This document shows, piece by piece, positions 14,352 to 24,001 of a stretch of 28,012 nt of DNA. This DNA is from Bacillota bacterium (lineage in GTDB: Bacteria > Bacillota > Clostridia > Acetivibrionales > DTU013): contig JAEYRB010000044.1 of the NCBI GenBank assembly GCA_023409735.1, forward strand, positions 1-28,012, read 5' to 3'. Position 1 is the first letter of the stretch, and every line of letters starts with the position of its first letter. Position numbers and translations under genes: made by a program. A model generated the notes under the pieces. It was not told where the DNA came from. It saw only the letters and a list, made by a program, of their open reading frames with translations, and made no database searches.

Positions 14352-15164
14352 ATGGATAACAGGGCAATAGGAGTTTTCGATTCCGGTCTTGGGGGGCTTA
14401 CTGTTGTAAAAGAAATCATCAGCCAGTTGCCCGGCGAAAGCGTGATATATTTCGGTGACAGCGGAAGAGCTCCCTATGGGACAAAATCCGGGGAAACCGT
14501 AATTAAATATATGCTTCAGGATATTAGATTCCTTATGAAGCATAATATTAAGATGATAGTGATCGCGTGCAATACAATGAGCGCACACGGTTATGATATA
14601 GCAAAAAGTACTTTTGACATACCAATAATTGAGGTTATCGGTGCAGGTGCTACTGCAGCTGCGGCTGAAACCAGGAACAAAAGGCTTGGGATAATTGGTA
14701 CAAGCGCAACAATAAACAGCGGCGCGTATAAGAAGGCTGTGATAAATCTTGATAATGGTATTGAAGTTTTTCAAAAAGCTTGTCCTCTGTTTGTTCCTCT
14801 TGTAGAAGAAGGACAGGAATGGTGGGATAATGATATTACGCTGAAGGTTGCAGAAAAGTATTTGCTGCCGCTAAAGACCACAGGAGTTGATACCTTGGTT
14901 ATGGGCTGTACTCATTATCCTCTTTTGTACAGTATAATATCGAAGGTAATGGGAGAAAGGGTCACGCTTGTAAACTCAGCTATAGAGGTTGCAAGAGTTG
15001 TAAAGAGAACTGTTTTGGAAATGGACATGAGCAGAGAGACCGAATTGAAGCCTGAGTACTGCTACTACACAAGTGACAGCGTTGAAAAATTTATACCCTT
15101 ATGCAGTGCTATTTTGGGGATAGCTGTTGATTCGGCAGAGAAAATCGATATAGAAAAATATTGA
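14352..15164 (+). CDS. murI: Glutamate racemase
   Basis: This 270-residue cytoplasmic, cofactor-independent racemase makes D-glutamate for peptidoglycan. The first active-site block is FDSGLGGLTV (from residue 9), and the two catalytic cysteines are C73 in IACNTMSAHG and C186 in GCTHYPLL. The substrate-binding YFGDSGRAPYG is present. The frame stays open back to a GTG at 14319, but the ATG at 14352 aligns with the usual MurI start and follows CGGGGGA by about 11 bases. It lies directly after ddl and is probably co-transcribed with it, giving the two D-amino-acid steps of wall synthesis in one unit. Confidence 0.96.
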   Translation: MDNRAIGVFDSGLGGLTVVKEIISQLPGESVIYFGDSGRAPYGTKSGETVIKYMLQDIRFLMKHNIKMIVIACNTMSAHGYDIAKSTFDIPIIEVIGAGATAAAAETRNKRLGIIGTSATINSGAYKKAVINLDNGIEVFQKACPLFVPLVEEGQEWWDNDITLKVAEKYLLPLKTTGVDTLVMGCTHYPLLYSIISKVMGERVTLVNSAIEVARVVKRTVLEMDMSRETELKPEYCYYTSDSVEKFIPLCSAILGIAVDSAEKIDIEKY

Positions 15165-15188
15165 TAAAATATAGTTATACAGTATAAT
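15161..15188 (+). promoter_or_regulatory. Possible internal sigma-A promoter
   Basis: TTGATA (15161-15166) and TATAAT (15183-15188) are 16 bases apart, overlapping the murI stop codon. It would allow the DUF1934-argS pair to be transcribed independently of ddl-murI. Confidence 0.4.
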
Positions 15189-15237
15189 ATAGGTCACAGG
15201 ATCACTTGGAGGCATGCTGAAGGAAGGACGCGTGTTT

Positions 15238-15693
15238 ATGAACAAAAATGTGATAATATCAGTAAAAGGCACGCAATACAATGAAGATCAAGATGCAAAT
15301 GCGATAGAACTGGTTACAGAGGGTAAGTATTATAAAGATGGCAATACATACTATATCACCTATGATGAGAGCGAAGTAACGGGAATGAGTGGGACAACCA
15401 CTACTCTGAAGGTGGCGGATGGAACGATTCTCCTGAGCAGAGAAGGCTCGGTGAATTCACAGTTTGTGTTCCAGCAGGGGCAGAAGCATGTTTCATACTA
15501 CGATACAGAGTATGGTGCATTTACCATAAGTGTATTGGCAAATGAGGTAGACATTAATATTAACGATCATGGCGGAGAGATCCGTGTGTGGTATCAGATG
15601 GAAATAGATAATAATCAAGCCGGCGATAATGATTTCCTGATGTCGATAAGAGAGGCGGGACGAACTGATGACAAACATAATAGAAGAAATTAG
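15238..15693 (+). CDS. DUF1934 (YwiB-like) beta-barrel protein
   Basis: This 151-residue small cytoplasmic protein belongs to the DUF1934/YwiB family, predicted to form a calycin-like beta barrel. Alternating beta-type segments are visible: VIISVKGTQY at the start, then YYITYDESEVTGMSGTTTTL, then FVFQQGQKHVSYYDTEYG. The ATG at 15238 is best spaced from AAGGA; an upstream ATG at 15214 follows GGAGG by a single base and is less likely. It overlaps the start of argS by 26 bases, and pairing of DUF1934 with argS is common in Firmicutes. The molecular function is unknown. Confidence 0.85.
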   Translation: MNKNVIISVKGTQYNEDQDANAIELVTEGKYYKDGNTYYITYDESEVTGMSGTTTTLKVADGTILLSREGSVNSQFVFQQGQKHVSYYDTEYGAFTISVLANEVDININDHGGEIRVWYQMEIDNNQAGDNDFLMSIREAGRTDDKHNRRN

Positions 15694-17362
15694 GGAGCAG
15701 ATAAAAAATATAGTCAGAAACGCATTGGCAGCAGCTGCAGAAAAAGGCGAATTGCCAATGGCGGAAGTTGACGATATAGTTATCGAAGCTCCCAAGGAGA
15801 AGGAACATGGTGATTTTTCAACAAATATTGCCATGCAGCTTGCCAGACAGGTAAGAAAGGCGCCCGGACAGACTGCGGCGATACTCATAGCAAATATGGA
15901 TTTCTCGTCGTCTTATATTGATAAGGCTGAAAGCGCGGGACCCGGCTTCATTAATTTCTTTTTGAACAAGAAATGGCTTAACGAAGCTCTAAAACGAGTC
16001 GTAACGGAGCGCGAGGATTATGGAAAAATTAGTATTGGGCATGACCAGAAGGTAATGGTCGAGTTCGTAAGTGCAAATCCAACAGGACCGCTGCACATGG
16101 GCAATGCAAGGGGAGGAGCGCTGGGTGATTGTATAGCAAGCGTGCTTCAGGCGGCAGGCTATGATGTGACACGCGAGTTTTATGTAAACGACGCAGGAAA
16201 TCAGATAGAAAAGTTCGGAATATCACTGGAAGCAAGGTTCATACAGCAGCTTAAGGGCGAGGATGCGATAGAATTTCCTGAGGATGGATATCAGGGTATA
16301 GATATTATAGATAATGTCAAAAGCTACATTGAGGAATACGGGGACAAGCTCCTTGAGGCTGAGCCGGAGGTAAGGCGTAAAACGCTGGTGGAATATGCTC
16401 TGCCTAAAAACCTGCAGCGTATTAAGAGCGGGCTTAGTGATTATGGCATTAACTATGATGTATGGTTTTTGGAAAGTTCACTTTATGATAGTGGTGAGCT
16501 TGCTGATACTCTTAGCTATTTGAGAGAAAAAGGCCTTACTTATGAAAAGGATGGCGCTGAATGGTTCAAAGCAACTGAATTCGGAGTAGATAAGGATGAT
16601 GTACTCGTTAGGAATAATGGCCTTACAACATATTTTGCTTCGGATATTGCTTACCACAGGAACAAATTCCTGAAGCGCAAATTCGACCGTGTTATCAATT
16701 TGTGGGGTGCCGACCATCATGGACATGTTGCCAGAATGAAGGCAGCTGTTGAAGCGGTGGAAGTGGATCCTGATAAGCTTGATGTTGTTCTGTTCCAGCT
16801 TGTAAGGCTGTTTAAGGATGGCCAGGTCGCCAGAATGTCAAAGAGAACGGGAAGGGCGATATCGCTCCAGGATCTGCTGGAGGATGTGGGCAGGGATGCC
16901 GTAAGATTTATATTCAATACAAAGGCATCAGGAAATCATCTTGATTTTGATCTGGACCTTGCTGTAAAACAGTCCAATGAGAACCCTGTTTACTATGTCC
17001 AGTATGCCCATGCCAGAATATGCAGCATGATCAGACTCCTTGAAAGCGAAGGAGTGACAGTTCCGGACAAAGATAATGTTGATTTTGATAAATTGAGCGC
17101 TCATGAGGAAATCGAGCTTATGAAAAAGCTTGCTGAATTCCCTGATGAAATTAGAATATCTGCTCAAACACTTGAACCCAGCAGACTCACACGTTATGTG
17201 ACCGATGTGGCTTCTCTTTTCCACAGCTTTTACAATGCCTGCCGTGTCAAGGGCGAAGAGGCCGAGCTTATGAAAGCCAGACTTTTGCTTGCAGATGCAG
17301 CGCGAATAGTAATCAAAAATGTGCTTAGTATTCTAAGCATCAGCGCGCCGGAAAAGATGTAA
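15668..17362 (+). CDS. argS: Arginyl-tRNA synthetase
   Basis: This 564-residue class I aminoacyl-tRNA synthetase charges tRNA-Arg. The N-terminal Arg-specific domain covers about residues 1-95. The HIGH-type signature is PLHMGN (HMGN at 143-146) preceded by VSANPTG. The KMSKS-type region reads ARMSKRTG, consistent with many ArgRS enzymes. The C-terminal anticodon-binding helical domain begins near PVYYVQYAHARI and ends in SAPEKM. Length and motif order are normal. Translation is likely coupled to the DUF1934 gene through the 26-base overlap. A strong terminator follows about 120 bases downstream. Confidence 0.97.
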   Translation: MTNIIEEIREQIKNIVRNALAAAAEKGELPMAEVDDIVIEAPKEKEHGDFSTNIAMQLARQVRKAPGQTAAILIANMDFSSSYIDKAESAGPGFINFFLNKKWLNEALKRVVTEREDYGKISIGHDQKVMVEFVSANPTGPLHMGNARGGALGDCIASVLQAAGYDVTREFYVNDAGNQIEKFGISLEARFIQQLKGEDAIEFPEDGYQGIDIIDNVKSYIEEYGDKLLEAEPEVRRKTLVEYALPKNLQRIKSGLSDYGINYDVWFLESSLYDSGELADTLSYLREKGLTYEKDGAEWFKATEFGVDKDDVLVRNNGLTTYFASDIAYHRNKFLKRKFDRVINLWGADHHGHVARMKAAVEAVEVDPDKLDVVLFQLVRLFKDGQVARMSKRTGRAISLQDLLEDVGRDAVRFIFNTKASGNHLDFDLDLAVKQSNENPVYYVQYAHARICSMIRLLESEGVTVPDKDNVDFDKLSAHEEIELMKKLAEFPDEIRISAQTLEPSRLTRYVTDVASLFHSFYNACRVKGEEAELMKARLLLADAARIVIKNVLSILSISAPEKM

Positions 17363-17485
17363 CAGAAGCCCGAAGATTACCGGGAATATTTCAAAAGAGG
17401 GTTTTGCAAAAAATCTGAAGTAAAGACTTTTTGTAATAAAAATTTAACTTAAGTATTGCAGAGCATAGTATTAAAAAAAACCGTA

Positions 17486-17540
17486 AAAAGCCGATATATA
17501 TACCAGATGAGGGACATCTGTATATATCGGCTTTTGTAAT
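17486..17540 (+). terminator. Strong intrinsic terminator after argS
   Basis: AAAAGCCGATATATA and TATATATCGGCTTTT form the outer stem, with CAGATG and CATCTG extending it towards a small AGGGA loop. The run of T at the end acts on the plus strand; the A-run on the other side could let it work in both directions. Confidence 0.85.
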
Positions 17541-17596
17541 ATATTTGCAGATCCTGTTTATCTTTTAGATGAATTTTGTAATGCTATAGAATTTTT

Positions 17597-17691
17597 ATGA
17601 TGTTACCTTAGAATGTCATAGCTGTATGACTAACTAAGTTCACTCATTATTGGACTTGCCGGTAATATGCTGTAATATATGAGTACATCGT
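17597..17691 (+). repeat. Structured repeat element, copy C, with embedded promoter
   Basis: ATGATGT (17597-17603) can pair with ACATCGT (17685-17691), one pair being G-U where copy A has a Watson-Crick pair. The first block reads GATGTTACCTTAGAAT against GATGTAACCTTAAAAT in copy A (14 of 16). GACTTG (17653-17658), AATATAT (17674-17680) and GTACATCG (17683-17690) follow in the same order as in copy A. The middle contains its own TCATA/TATGA hairpin. It ends 30 bases before the SLH gene. Confidence 0.5.
17650..17678 (+). promoter_or_regulatory. Sigma-A-like promoter of the SLH gene
   Basis: TTGGAC (17650-17655) and TAATAT (17673-17678) are 17 bases apart, inside repeat copy C and about 45 bases before the SLH gene start. 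Confidence 0.45.
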
Positions 17692-17721
17692 AAATAGCCA
17701 AAGACAGAAAGGATGCTTACT

Positions 17722-20712
17722 TTGAACATGTTTTTTAAAAATATTAAGAGATTGAAATTAGCAGCACTGCTGGCAGTAATTATACTCTTTTTCATGGAGC
17801 TGGCACCTTATAGTTTAAATAGTTTTTTTCCATTAGAAGCTGCTAGGGCTGCAGAGCTTGATACAGCAACATATTATGGAGACACTCTTTCAGCTGCTGT
17901 CCTGAACAATCTGAGCTATACGGATGTAGCCGGGAAAAATGTATGGTCTAAGGATGCTATTTACTGGACAGGAGCATTAAATATTATTAAGGGCCTTGAT
18001 GCAGGCACTAAAAGATTTAATACAAATCTTCCGCTTACAAAGGAAGAGGTGCTGGCAATAGTATTCAGAGCTGCAGGCCGCGAAGAGGAAGCACAGAAAC
18101 TAGGCATAGATGTAAATAATACCAGGAATGCTGCAAATAAGAAAACAGACCCACAGGCAGTCCTGTATGATGGCTATTTACAAATGGCTTGCGATGAGGG
18201 GCTCATCTCTGATAAGGAGCTAGCTGATGCATTTACACCGGATCAGTCAATTTTGGCTGCAGACAGCTTTAAAAGACGCGGGTATGCACAAAGACAGGAA
18301 ATTGCATATTGGCTGGCTAAGGCTCTGGGCATTCAGCCTGCCTCACAGCAAAATGAGCTGCTTAATTATACCGATTGGAAAAGTACCGATCCGGAAAAGC
18401 TGCTTTATCTTGAAGCGATACTGCAAAAAAAGATCATGAATGGGAGCGGAGGCCGCATCAATCCTAAACAGTCCGTTACAAGGGAACAGGCGGCGCAGAT
18501 CGTCAAAAATGCTGAAGGTATGGTGCTTGAAGCTCTTAAATACACTAAGAATTCCGGAACTATTACAAATATTATGACTACAAAGGATTATACCGGAGAT
18601 ACCTCTGCTTCGGGAAGAAGGATAGAGATAGATAATTATGGCGGAAGTACTTCAACAATTATTACAGCTCAGACGACTTCAACGGAAGCCGGAAAAAGAA
18701 ACGAGAACGGAGGCATATCTGCAGCTGCTTCAAAGGCGGAGCTTGTAGTCTATAAAAATGGAGCTCTTGGAAACAGCGGACTTCTGTCAAAAGGAGATAG
18801 GCTCCAGTACATTACAGACACATCCGGAACTGTGAAATATGTCATTGTTATATCCAATGTAAATGAAACGCGTTATGTAGCAGTACAGGTAAATAATGTG
18901 GATATTGCAAATATGCTGCTCGATGCTACTGAATTATTTAGTATGAATTATCCTGATATAGACAGTATAGCAGGGGAAATAAATTTCGAATCGGCGAAAA
19001 ATGAAAAAACTGCTTACAGGATAGCTCCCAACGCTGTAATAAAGGTAAATGGAGCAGTATCGGAGCTTTCTGCTGTTACAAGTGATGCAACTGCGATATT
19101 GACTATCGGCGGAAATAATCAGATAAAGGAGCTACAATGCATCGATCTTGGAATTAATGCTGAAGCAAGGAGAATCGTAAGAGGCATAGTCGAAGAAAAT
19201 AATCCGAGCCTTGGATACATAACTATCTACAATGAGGATGGTTCAGGCATAGGTAATAGTGCAATACTGCGTACATATAATTATGGAGATCAGAACCGGA
19301 CTCAAATATTCAGAAATCAAGAGGTGTCAGACGTTGACAGTGTACAAACAGGCGATACGGTATACCTTAAGCTTGATAATGAAGGAATTATCGAATCTAT
19401 AAGCGCAGCAGACAACTATTCCACCAAATATGGAAGGGTAATTTCAAAGAGGGGATCCGGGATTGTTGTTAAGTATAAAGACGGTACAGAACAGATACTT
19501 GAAATTAATGATGATGTTATCATTATTCAGGATAAAAAGCTTGTCGGATTAAACTCGCTTAAAGACGGTGATAATGTAAGGCTTCTTCTTAACGACACCG
19601 GTAATGGAACAGAAATTAAAGAAATTACAATTGAAGGCGACGAGCATTACATAAGCAATATTTATAGAGGTAGGATACAAAAGCTGGATGGTATTTCTAA
19701 AAAGCTGTCAGTAATGGGTATGCAGGTCTTCAATGAAGGAAAGTGGGAGTATGTGGATCGAAAGGGCTCCACACAGATACCGTTAGCGGAGGATTACAGC
19801 ATTTTCGCAAATAATTCCCGAATTGATATTAATAAGGCAAACAAGCTGCATTATACTGATGAAGCATACATTGCGGTAGAAAAAAGCTATGGGGGAGAAG
19901 AAAAAGCAGTTGTCCTATCTTATCGAAAAGCTGAAGATACGCTTGATCCAATAACCAGTGGCAACATAACGGGAATCGTATCCGGCTCAGGCAGCTTTAC
20001 GCTATTATCAAGGAATCAAAAGGTCAGCTACTCCGACGGCAGTATTATTGTCAAGTATGGAAGGCTTGTTTCGGGCAGCAGCCTTTCGAATGATGATGCA
20101 GCATTTTTTGCAATAGACAGGGATTATTCCAGTGGCAACTACAATGCATCTGTAATACAGGTAAATGAGCCTGTGGCGCTGAACAACCTTTCTATCTACA
20201 GAGGCAGGATAAAGGCAATAGACGAAGGCAGGAGCTTTATGGTCGAATCCTTCTCGCAGCTTATAGGAACCGGATGGTATTACAGCAACACTCCAAAGAC
20301 CTTTAATATAACGTCTGGTACAAGAGCTCTTGGTGAGGATGGTATCTTAAATATCCGTGAATTTGTTGGATACGGAGATGACACCTATTTAGGAAGGACA
20401 GTTTATGTGGCTGCAGACGGCACAAATGCCGTGCTTATTAGCACAGCGCCATATGGTACCGTTAATATGAAAGGCGCGGTATATAAAATCGAGGATCAAA
20501 AATTATATCTTCGAGATGTTATTACCTACAACCTTACGACTTACTTATGGGAGTTCGTGGCTAACGATACTATAAATATTTTGAATAACAGCATTATTAT
20601 AAAGAATGGCAAAATTATAGACGCATCAGCCATAAAGAAGGGTGATGAAGTTAGAGTGCTTAAAAAGGATAATAGTCTAGATGCAGACGGCTACATTATA
20701 TTTATTGAATGA
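17722..20712 (+). CDS. Large secreted SLH-domain surface protein
   Basis: This exported protein of about 996 residues has three S-layer-homology repeats at its N-terminus and a long beta-rich remainder. Numbering from the ATG at 17713, the signal peptide runs to about residue 47 (ending AARAAEL) and SLH repeats cover roughly 68-122, 150-206 and 217-270 (third: INPKQSVTREQAAQIV). Downstream, related beta modules recur with YRGRI or YGRVI openings (near 19424, 19670 and 20200) and KxGDxV/KxGDEV ends, suggesting repeated folds. SLH domains bind pyruvylated wall polymers. TTG at 17722 is favoured over ATG at 17713 because AAAGGA abuts the ATG. It is followed by a second SLH gene and a secreted protease gene. 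The function of the beta modules is unknown. Confidence 0.85.
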   Translation: MNMFFKNIKRLKLAALLAVIILFFMELAPYSLNSFFPLEAARAAELDTATYYGDTLSAAVLNNLSYTDVAGKNVWSKDAIYWTGALNIIKGLDAGTKRFNTNLPLTKEEVLAIVFRAAGREEEAQKLGIDVNNTRNAANKKTDPQAVLYDGYLQMACDEGLISDKELADAFTPDQSILAADSFKRRGYAQRQEIAYWLAKALGIQPASQQNELLNYTDWKSTDPEKLLYLEAILQKKIMNGSGGRINPKQSVTREQAAQIVKNAEGMVLEALKYTKNSGTITNIMTTKDYTGDTSASGRRIEIDNYGGSTSTIITAQTTSTEAGKRNENGGISAAASKAELVVYKNGALGNSGLLSKGDRLQYITDTSGTVKYVIVISNVNETRYVAVQVNNVDIANMLLDATELFSMNYPDIDSIAGEINFESAKNEKTAYRIAPNAVIKVNGAVSELSAVTSDATAILTIGGNNQIKELQCIDLGINAEARRIVRGIVEENNPSLGYITIYNEDGSGIGNSAILRTYNYGDQNRTQIFRNQEVSDVDSVQTGDTVYLKLDNEGIIESISAADNYSTKYGRVISKRGSGIVVKYKDGTEQILEINDDVIIIQDKKLVGLNSLKDGDNVRLLLNDTGNGTEIKEITIEGDEHYISNIYRGRIQKLDGISKKLSVMGMQVFNEGKWEYVDRKGSTQIPLAEDYSIFANNSRIDINKANKLHYTDEAYIAVEKSYGGEEKAVVLSYRKAEDTLDPITSGNITGIVSGSGSFTLLSRNQKVSYSDGSIIVKYGRLVSGSSLSNDDAAFFAIDRDYSSGNYNASVIQVNEPVALNNLSIYRGRIKAIDEGRSFMVESFSQLIGTGWYYSNTPKTFNITSGTRALGEDGILNIREFVGYGDDTYLGRTVYVAADGTNAVLISTAPYGTVNMKGAVYKIEDQKLYLRDVITYNLTTYLWEFVANDTINILNNSIIIKNGKIIDASAIKKGDEVRVLKKDNSLDADGYIIFIE

Positions 20713-20788
20713 GTGTGATCTGATAGACAGTGCAAAATGGCTTATGAAAAAGCAAGATGACCCAATCTGACAACAGGAGGATTTTTAG

Positions 20789-22321
20789 ATGAAGAAAAGA
20801 ATTTTTACAACATTGCTGATTTTATTGACATTACTGCTTTTGCCAGGTGTTGCTTATGCCAGAGAAGGCATTTGTGGGTACGAGGGAGGAATTTCTTCAG
20901 GAGAGGCTGCGGATAAAACTAAATATACTTATCAGGAGGTCTGCTTTATAACAGGAAAGCCCATAGTATTCAGTGGAGACCTTACAATAAAGAAGTCTGT
21001 TAAGAAGGATATTACATCTGTGACATATTCCTATAGCCTTGCGAATGCGGAGCATAAAGCTACGCTTATACGGACAGCGGTATTTGATACTACATCTGAA
21101 AAACGTGAGAATGGACAAATAACAGAGAGTGCGAAGAAAAAATCCTTTGCAGAAAGCATCAGAATTGATGGAGTCACATACACACTTATTCAACCCAACG
21201 GATATGATATGACCCGCTCAAATCTTATAGATCTCCAGCCTGCTGTAAACTATCATTCGGGAAGCCTCTGGAGCAAAAAGGTTTATCAGATAGGAGCAGC
21301 AAGAGATGGCAGCACAGTAACTGTGGAGTGTACGGGAGATTTCTATGGATATGACCAATACTGGGGGAATGCTGAGTGCCTGACGCTTAATTATGATATT
21401 TTATGTGAAAAGGGCACCGGGAATGCAAAAGATTCTTGGGGTGGAACCGCAGAAGTAAAGATTTCCTCAACATCTACGGAGGAACTGAACTATCAGGAAA
21501 ACAAGCCGAATGAAATAAGCTTCTCCGGCAGCTATACTCAGAGCCGCAGAAACAGTAATATATTGGAATATACAAGTATGCTTCCCGAATTTGATTCAAA
21601 GGGTATTTCTACCGATAATATGATCAAATATAAGGATAGCCTAAGTATAGAGACTTTCCCTGCACAGCGTAAGCTTCCAACAACTGATGCTGCTAATATA
21701 AGAGCACATTGGGCTGAGAAGGAGCTGAGAATCATGTTCGGACTTGAAGCCTTCAAAGCCGGAGGCGTTTATTTCGAGCCGGATGATTACATGAGCAGGG
21801 CTGAATTTGCTTATGCACTTGTTCAGATAGTAAAACCTGTTCCGGAGGATCCTGCACTCTCAACAAAGACTGTATCCAGGACGAATCGAAAAGCATCAAA
21901 TGAGGTCATTGTTTCACCATTTAATGACGTATCCATTGGAAATGTATATTTTCCACAGATAAAAGAGGCTTATGAAAGAAAACTACTTAATGGTAATGAT
22001 AATGACAATTTTAGGCCAAATGGTACTATTTCAAGAGCAGAGGCAATAGTAGCCATAGTAAGGGCTCTGGGCTTTGAAAAAATGGCTCCAACGCCTGTTG
22101 CTGTAACGTCCTTCAGAGACAATGATATTATTCCGTCATATGCAAGAAATTCTGCATATATTGCCCAAAAAATTGGTCTTTTGAAGTCTGATAGCAGGGG
22201 AAGGATGAATCCGCTAGAGAAGCTTACAAAAGCCGATGTTGCATTTCTGTTAAACGACCTTGTTGAATATCTTCAGGATGGAATTAGGAAGGATTACAGG
22301 GAGGCAATTGTCAACTATTAA
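20789..22321 (+). CDS. Secreted protein with C-terminal SLH domains
   Basis: This 510-residue exported protein has a signal peptide cleaved after about residue 24 (GVAYA). Residues 25-295 form a beta-rich domain that I do not recognise, containing several cysteines (C29, C52, C181, C197, C206). Three SLH repeats follow at roughly 302-348, 376-428 (FNDVSIGNVYFPQIKEAYER) and 440-492. The SLH repeats are at the opposite end from those of the upstream protein. The ribosome binding site ACAGGAGGA is strong. It lies 76 bases after the large SLH gene and 78 before the protease gene, so the three may form one unit involved in surface-layer assembly; that is an inference. Confidence 0.85.
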   Translation: MKKRIFTTLLILLTLLLLPGVAYAREGICGYEGGISSGEAADKTKYTYQEVCFITGKPIVFSGDLTIKKSVKKDITSVTYSYSLANAEHKATLIRTAVFDTTSEKRENGQITESAKKKSFAESIRIDGVTYTLIQPNGYDMTRSNLIDLQPAVNYHSGSLWSKKVYQIGAARDGSTVTVECTGDFYGYDQYWGNAECLTLNYDILCEKGTGNAKDSWGGTAEVKISSTSTEELNYQENKPNEISFSGSYTQSRRNSNILEYTSMLPEFDSKGISTDNMIKYKDSLSIETFPAQRKLPTTDAANIRAHWAEKELRIMFGLEAFKAGGVYFEPDDYMSRAEFAYALVQIVKPVPEDPALSTKTVSRTNRKASNEVIVSPFNDVSIGNVYFPQIKEAYERKLLNGNDNDNFRPNGTISRAEAIVAIVRALGFEKMAPTPVAVTSFRDNDIIPSYARNSAYIAQKIGLLKSDSRGRMNPLEKLTKADVAFLLNDLVEYLQDGIRKDYREAIVNY

Positions 22322-22399
22322 AGAAATTAACGTATATCTAATTACTTTAAAGCGTCATTGTGATAGAATCTTCTTATTAAGAGGAAAAGAGGACGCAAT

Positions 22400-23890
22400 A
22401 TGAATCGGAATACTGTTCGTGTTATAAAACGCATTATATGCGTTACTATGATTATTCTAGTTTTGTTGGGTCAGTCTGTTTTTGCGTCAGCTTCCGCTAA
22501 TGACGAAGCATATCTCAAGGCAGTTAGAGACATGATCAGCGATCAGTATTATGGAAGCTTAGGCGAAGGACAGCTTAACGGCAATTCGATTGAAGATATA
22601 TTTGACGCGCTGGATGACTACACATTTTTTATATCTACAGATGAAATGAATACATACCTACAGTCTATAACCGGAGTATTCGGCGGCATTGGGATCTCTA
22701 TGGAAATAGGCGAAAAATACATCTTGGTAGTTGATGTGTTTCCCGGATCTCCGGCGGAGAAGTCAGGTCTGCGGCAAGGTGACAAAATAGTTGAAGTGGA
22801 TGGAACGAGCAGTACCGAGACATCCACCGACAAACTGACTTCAATGATAAAGGGAGAACCGGGTACTAAGGTAAGACTTGGTATAATCAGAAATGTGACA
22901 GGAGATACAATATACTATGTTAATGTCACAAGAGAAAATATTAGAATAAATCCTGTTTCATACGAGCTCAGAAAAGATGTTGGCTATATAAAAATCGATT
23001 CATTTAATGACAATACCGATGCATGCCTCTCTGTGGCACTGGATAAAATGGATGAAGCTAGTATAAAAAACATTGTGCTTGACCTGAGGGATAACCTCGG
23101 TGGAGAGGTCAGCTCCGCAGTCGCTGTAGCTGAGAACTTTGTTCCCAAGGGGAAAATCACCACACTGGATTTTAAGTCTGATAAATATGCCGATGTAGAG
23201 TATGATTCTGAGAATACCGAATGTAAATACAAGCTTGCGGTCCTGGTAAATGAAAATACTGCCAGCGCTGCAGAAATAGTTGCAGGCGCAATACAGGATA
23301 CAGGCACAGGCATAATTGTTGGTACAAATACCTTTGGTAAAGCAAAGTTTCAGAGTGTTTTGCCGATACTCTCCAAGGAGGCCTTTTTGAAGTATGATAA
23401 GCAATTTGGTATAAAGACTGTTAATGAGTTGGAACTGCATAATTTTGGAGTTAAAGCAACTGATAACGAACTGGCAGGCTATGCTAAAATGACATTAGGG
23501 GTTTATTATACACCATCCGGCAGAATGATAGATCTTGCAGGCTTAACCCCCGATATCGGCATTGAAGCTTCTAAACCAGTATCAGGTATAGATGTCAGAA
23601 GTATCGAGAAGCTCAAAAAGGTTATCGTACCGGCGCTGAATGCGCAGGGGGCTGCTGTGAACAATGCAGAGAAGCTGCTTAAAATGCTTGGATATAAAGT
23701 AGGTAAAGTAGATACGACGCTTGATACGGATACATTAAAGGCAATAATGCAGTATCAGAGAGATAAGGGCATTGCTGAGCACGCATATCTTAGCTTCAAA
23801 ACACAGGATGCACTAAATGAGGACTATTTGCAATTAATTTATAAATACGATACTCAGTACAATGCCGCAGTAAAGGCACTGTTGAAGTAA
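22400..23890 (+). CDS. S41-family C-terminal processing protease with PDZ domain
   Basis: This 496-residue secreted protease of the CtpA/Tsp family has a signal peptide or anchor (about 1-30), a short helical region, a PDZ domain (about 92-178, opening with GVFGGIGI) and the S41 catalytic domain (about 190-390). The catalytic pair is visible: S289 in NENTASAAEI and K314 in TFGKAKFQ. A C-terminal region (about 415-475, with LLKMLGYKVGKVD and LKAIMQYQRD) resembles a peptidoglycan-binding domain, as in several Firmicute Ctp proteases. Such enzymes cleave envelope or sporulation proteins from the C-terminus. It closes the SLH gene cluster and may act on surface proteins; its targets are unknown. 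It is followed by a strong terminator. Confidence 0.92.
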   Translation: MNRNTVRVIKRIICVTMIILVLLGQSVFASASANDEAYLKAVRDMISDQYYGSLGEGQLNGNSIEDIFDALDDYTFFISTDEMNTYLQSITGVFGGIGISMEIGEKYILVVDVFPGSPAEKSGLRQGDKIVEVDGTSSTETSTDKLTSMIKGEPGTKVRLGIIRNVTGDTIYYVNVTRENIRINPVSYELRKDVGYIKIDSFNDNTDACLSVALDKMDEASIKNIVLDLRDNLGGEVSSAVAVAENFVPKGKITTLDFKSDKYADVEYDSENTECKYKLAVLVNENTASAAEIVAGAIQDTGTGIIVGTNTFGKAKFQSVLPILSKEAFLKYDKQFGIKTVNELELHNFGVKATDNELAGYAKMTLGVYYTPSGRMIDLAGLTPDIGIEASKPVSGIDVRSIEKLKKVIVPALNAQGAAVNNAEKLLKMLGYKVGKVDTTLDTDTLKAIMQYQRDKGIAEHAYLSFKTQDALNEDYLQLIYKYDTQYNAAVKALLK

Positions 23891-23900
23891 AAATATTGTC

Positions 23901-23974
23901 AAGCATAGGCTAAATGTGTACCGCAGCCGGTTTCTTAAAAAGCTGTATGTATCCTGTTTAGCCTATGCTTTCTT
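23901..23974 (+). terminator. Intrinsic terminator after the S41 protease gene
   Basis: AAGCATAGGCTAAA (23901-23914) and TTTAGCCTATGCTT (23957-23970) pair perfectly over 14 bases, enclosing a 42-base loop, followed by TCTTATAA. Confidence 0.7.
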
Positions 23975-24001
23975 ATAATACATCTCTTCATTCAGTCCAA
24001 T

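Larger units (their letters stand above)
17363..17721. other. Intergenic region between argS and the large SLH gene
   Basis: No gene is supported. The region contains a strong intrinsic terminator (17486-17540), then the structured repeat copy C (17597-17691) with an embedded sigma-A-like promoter (17650-17678), and the ribosome binding site AGAAAGGA before the TTG at 17722. Confidence 0.55.
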
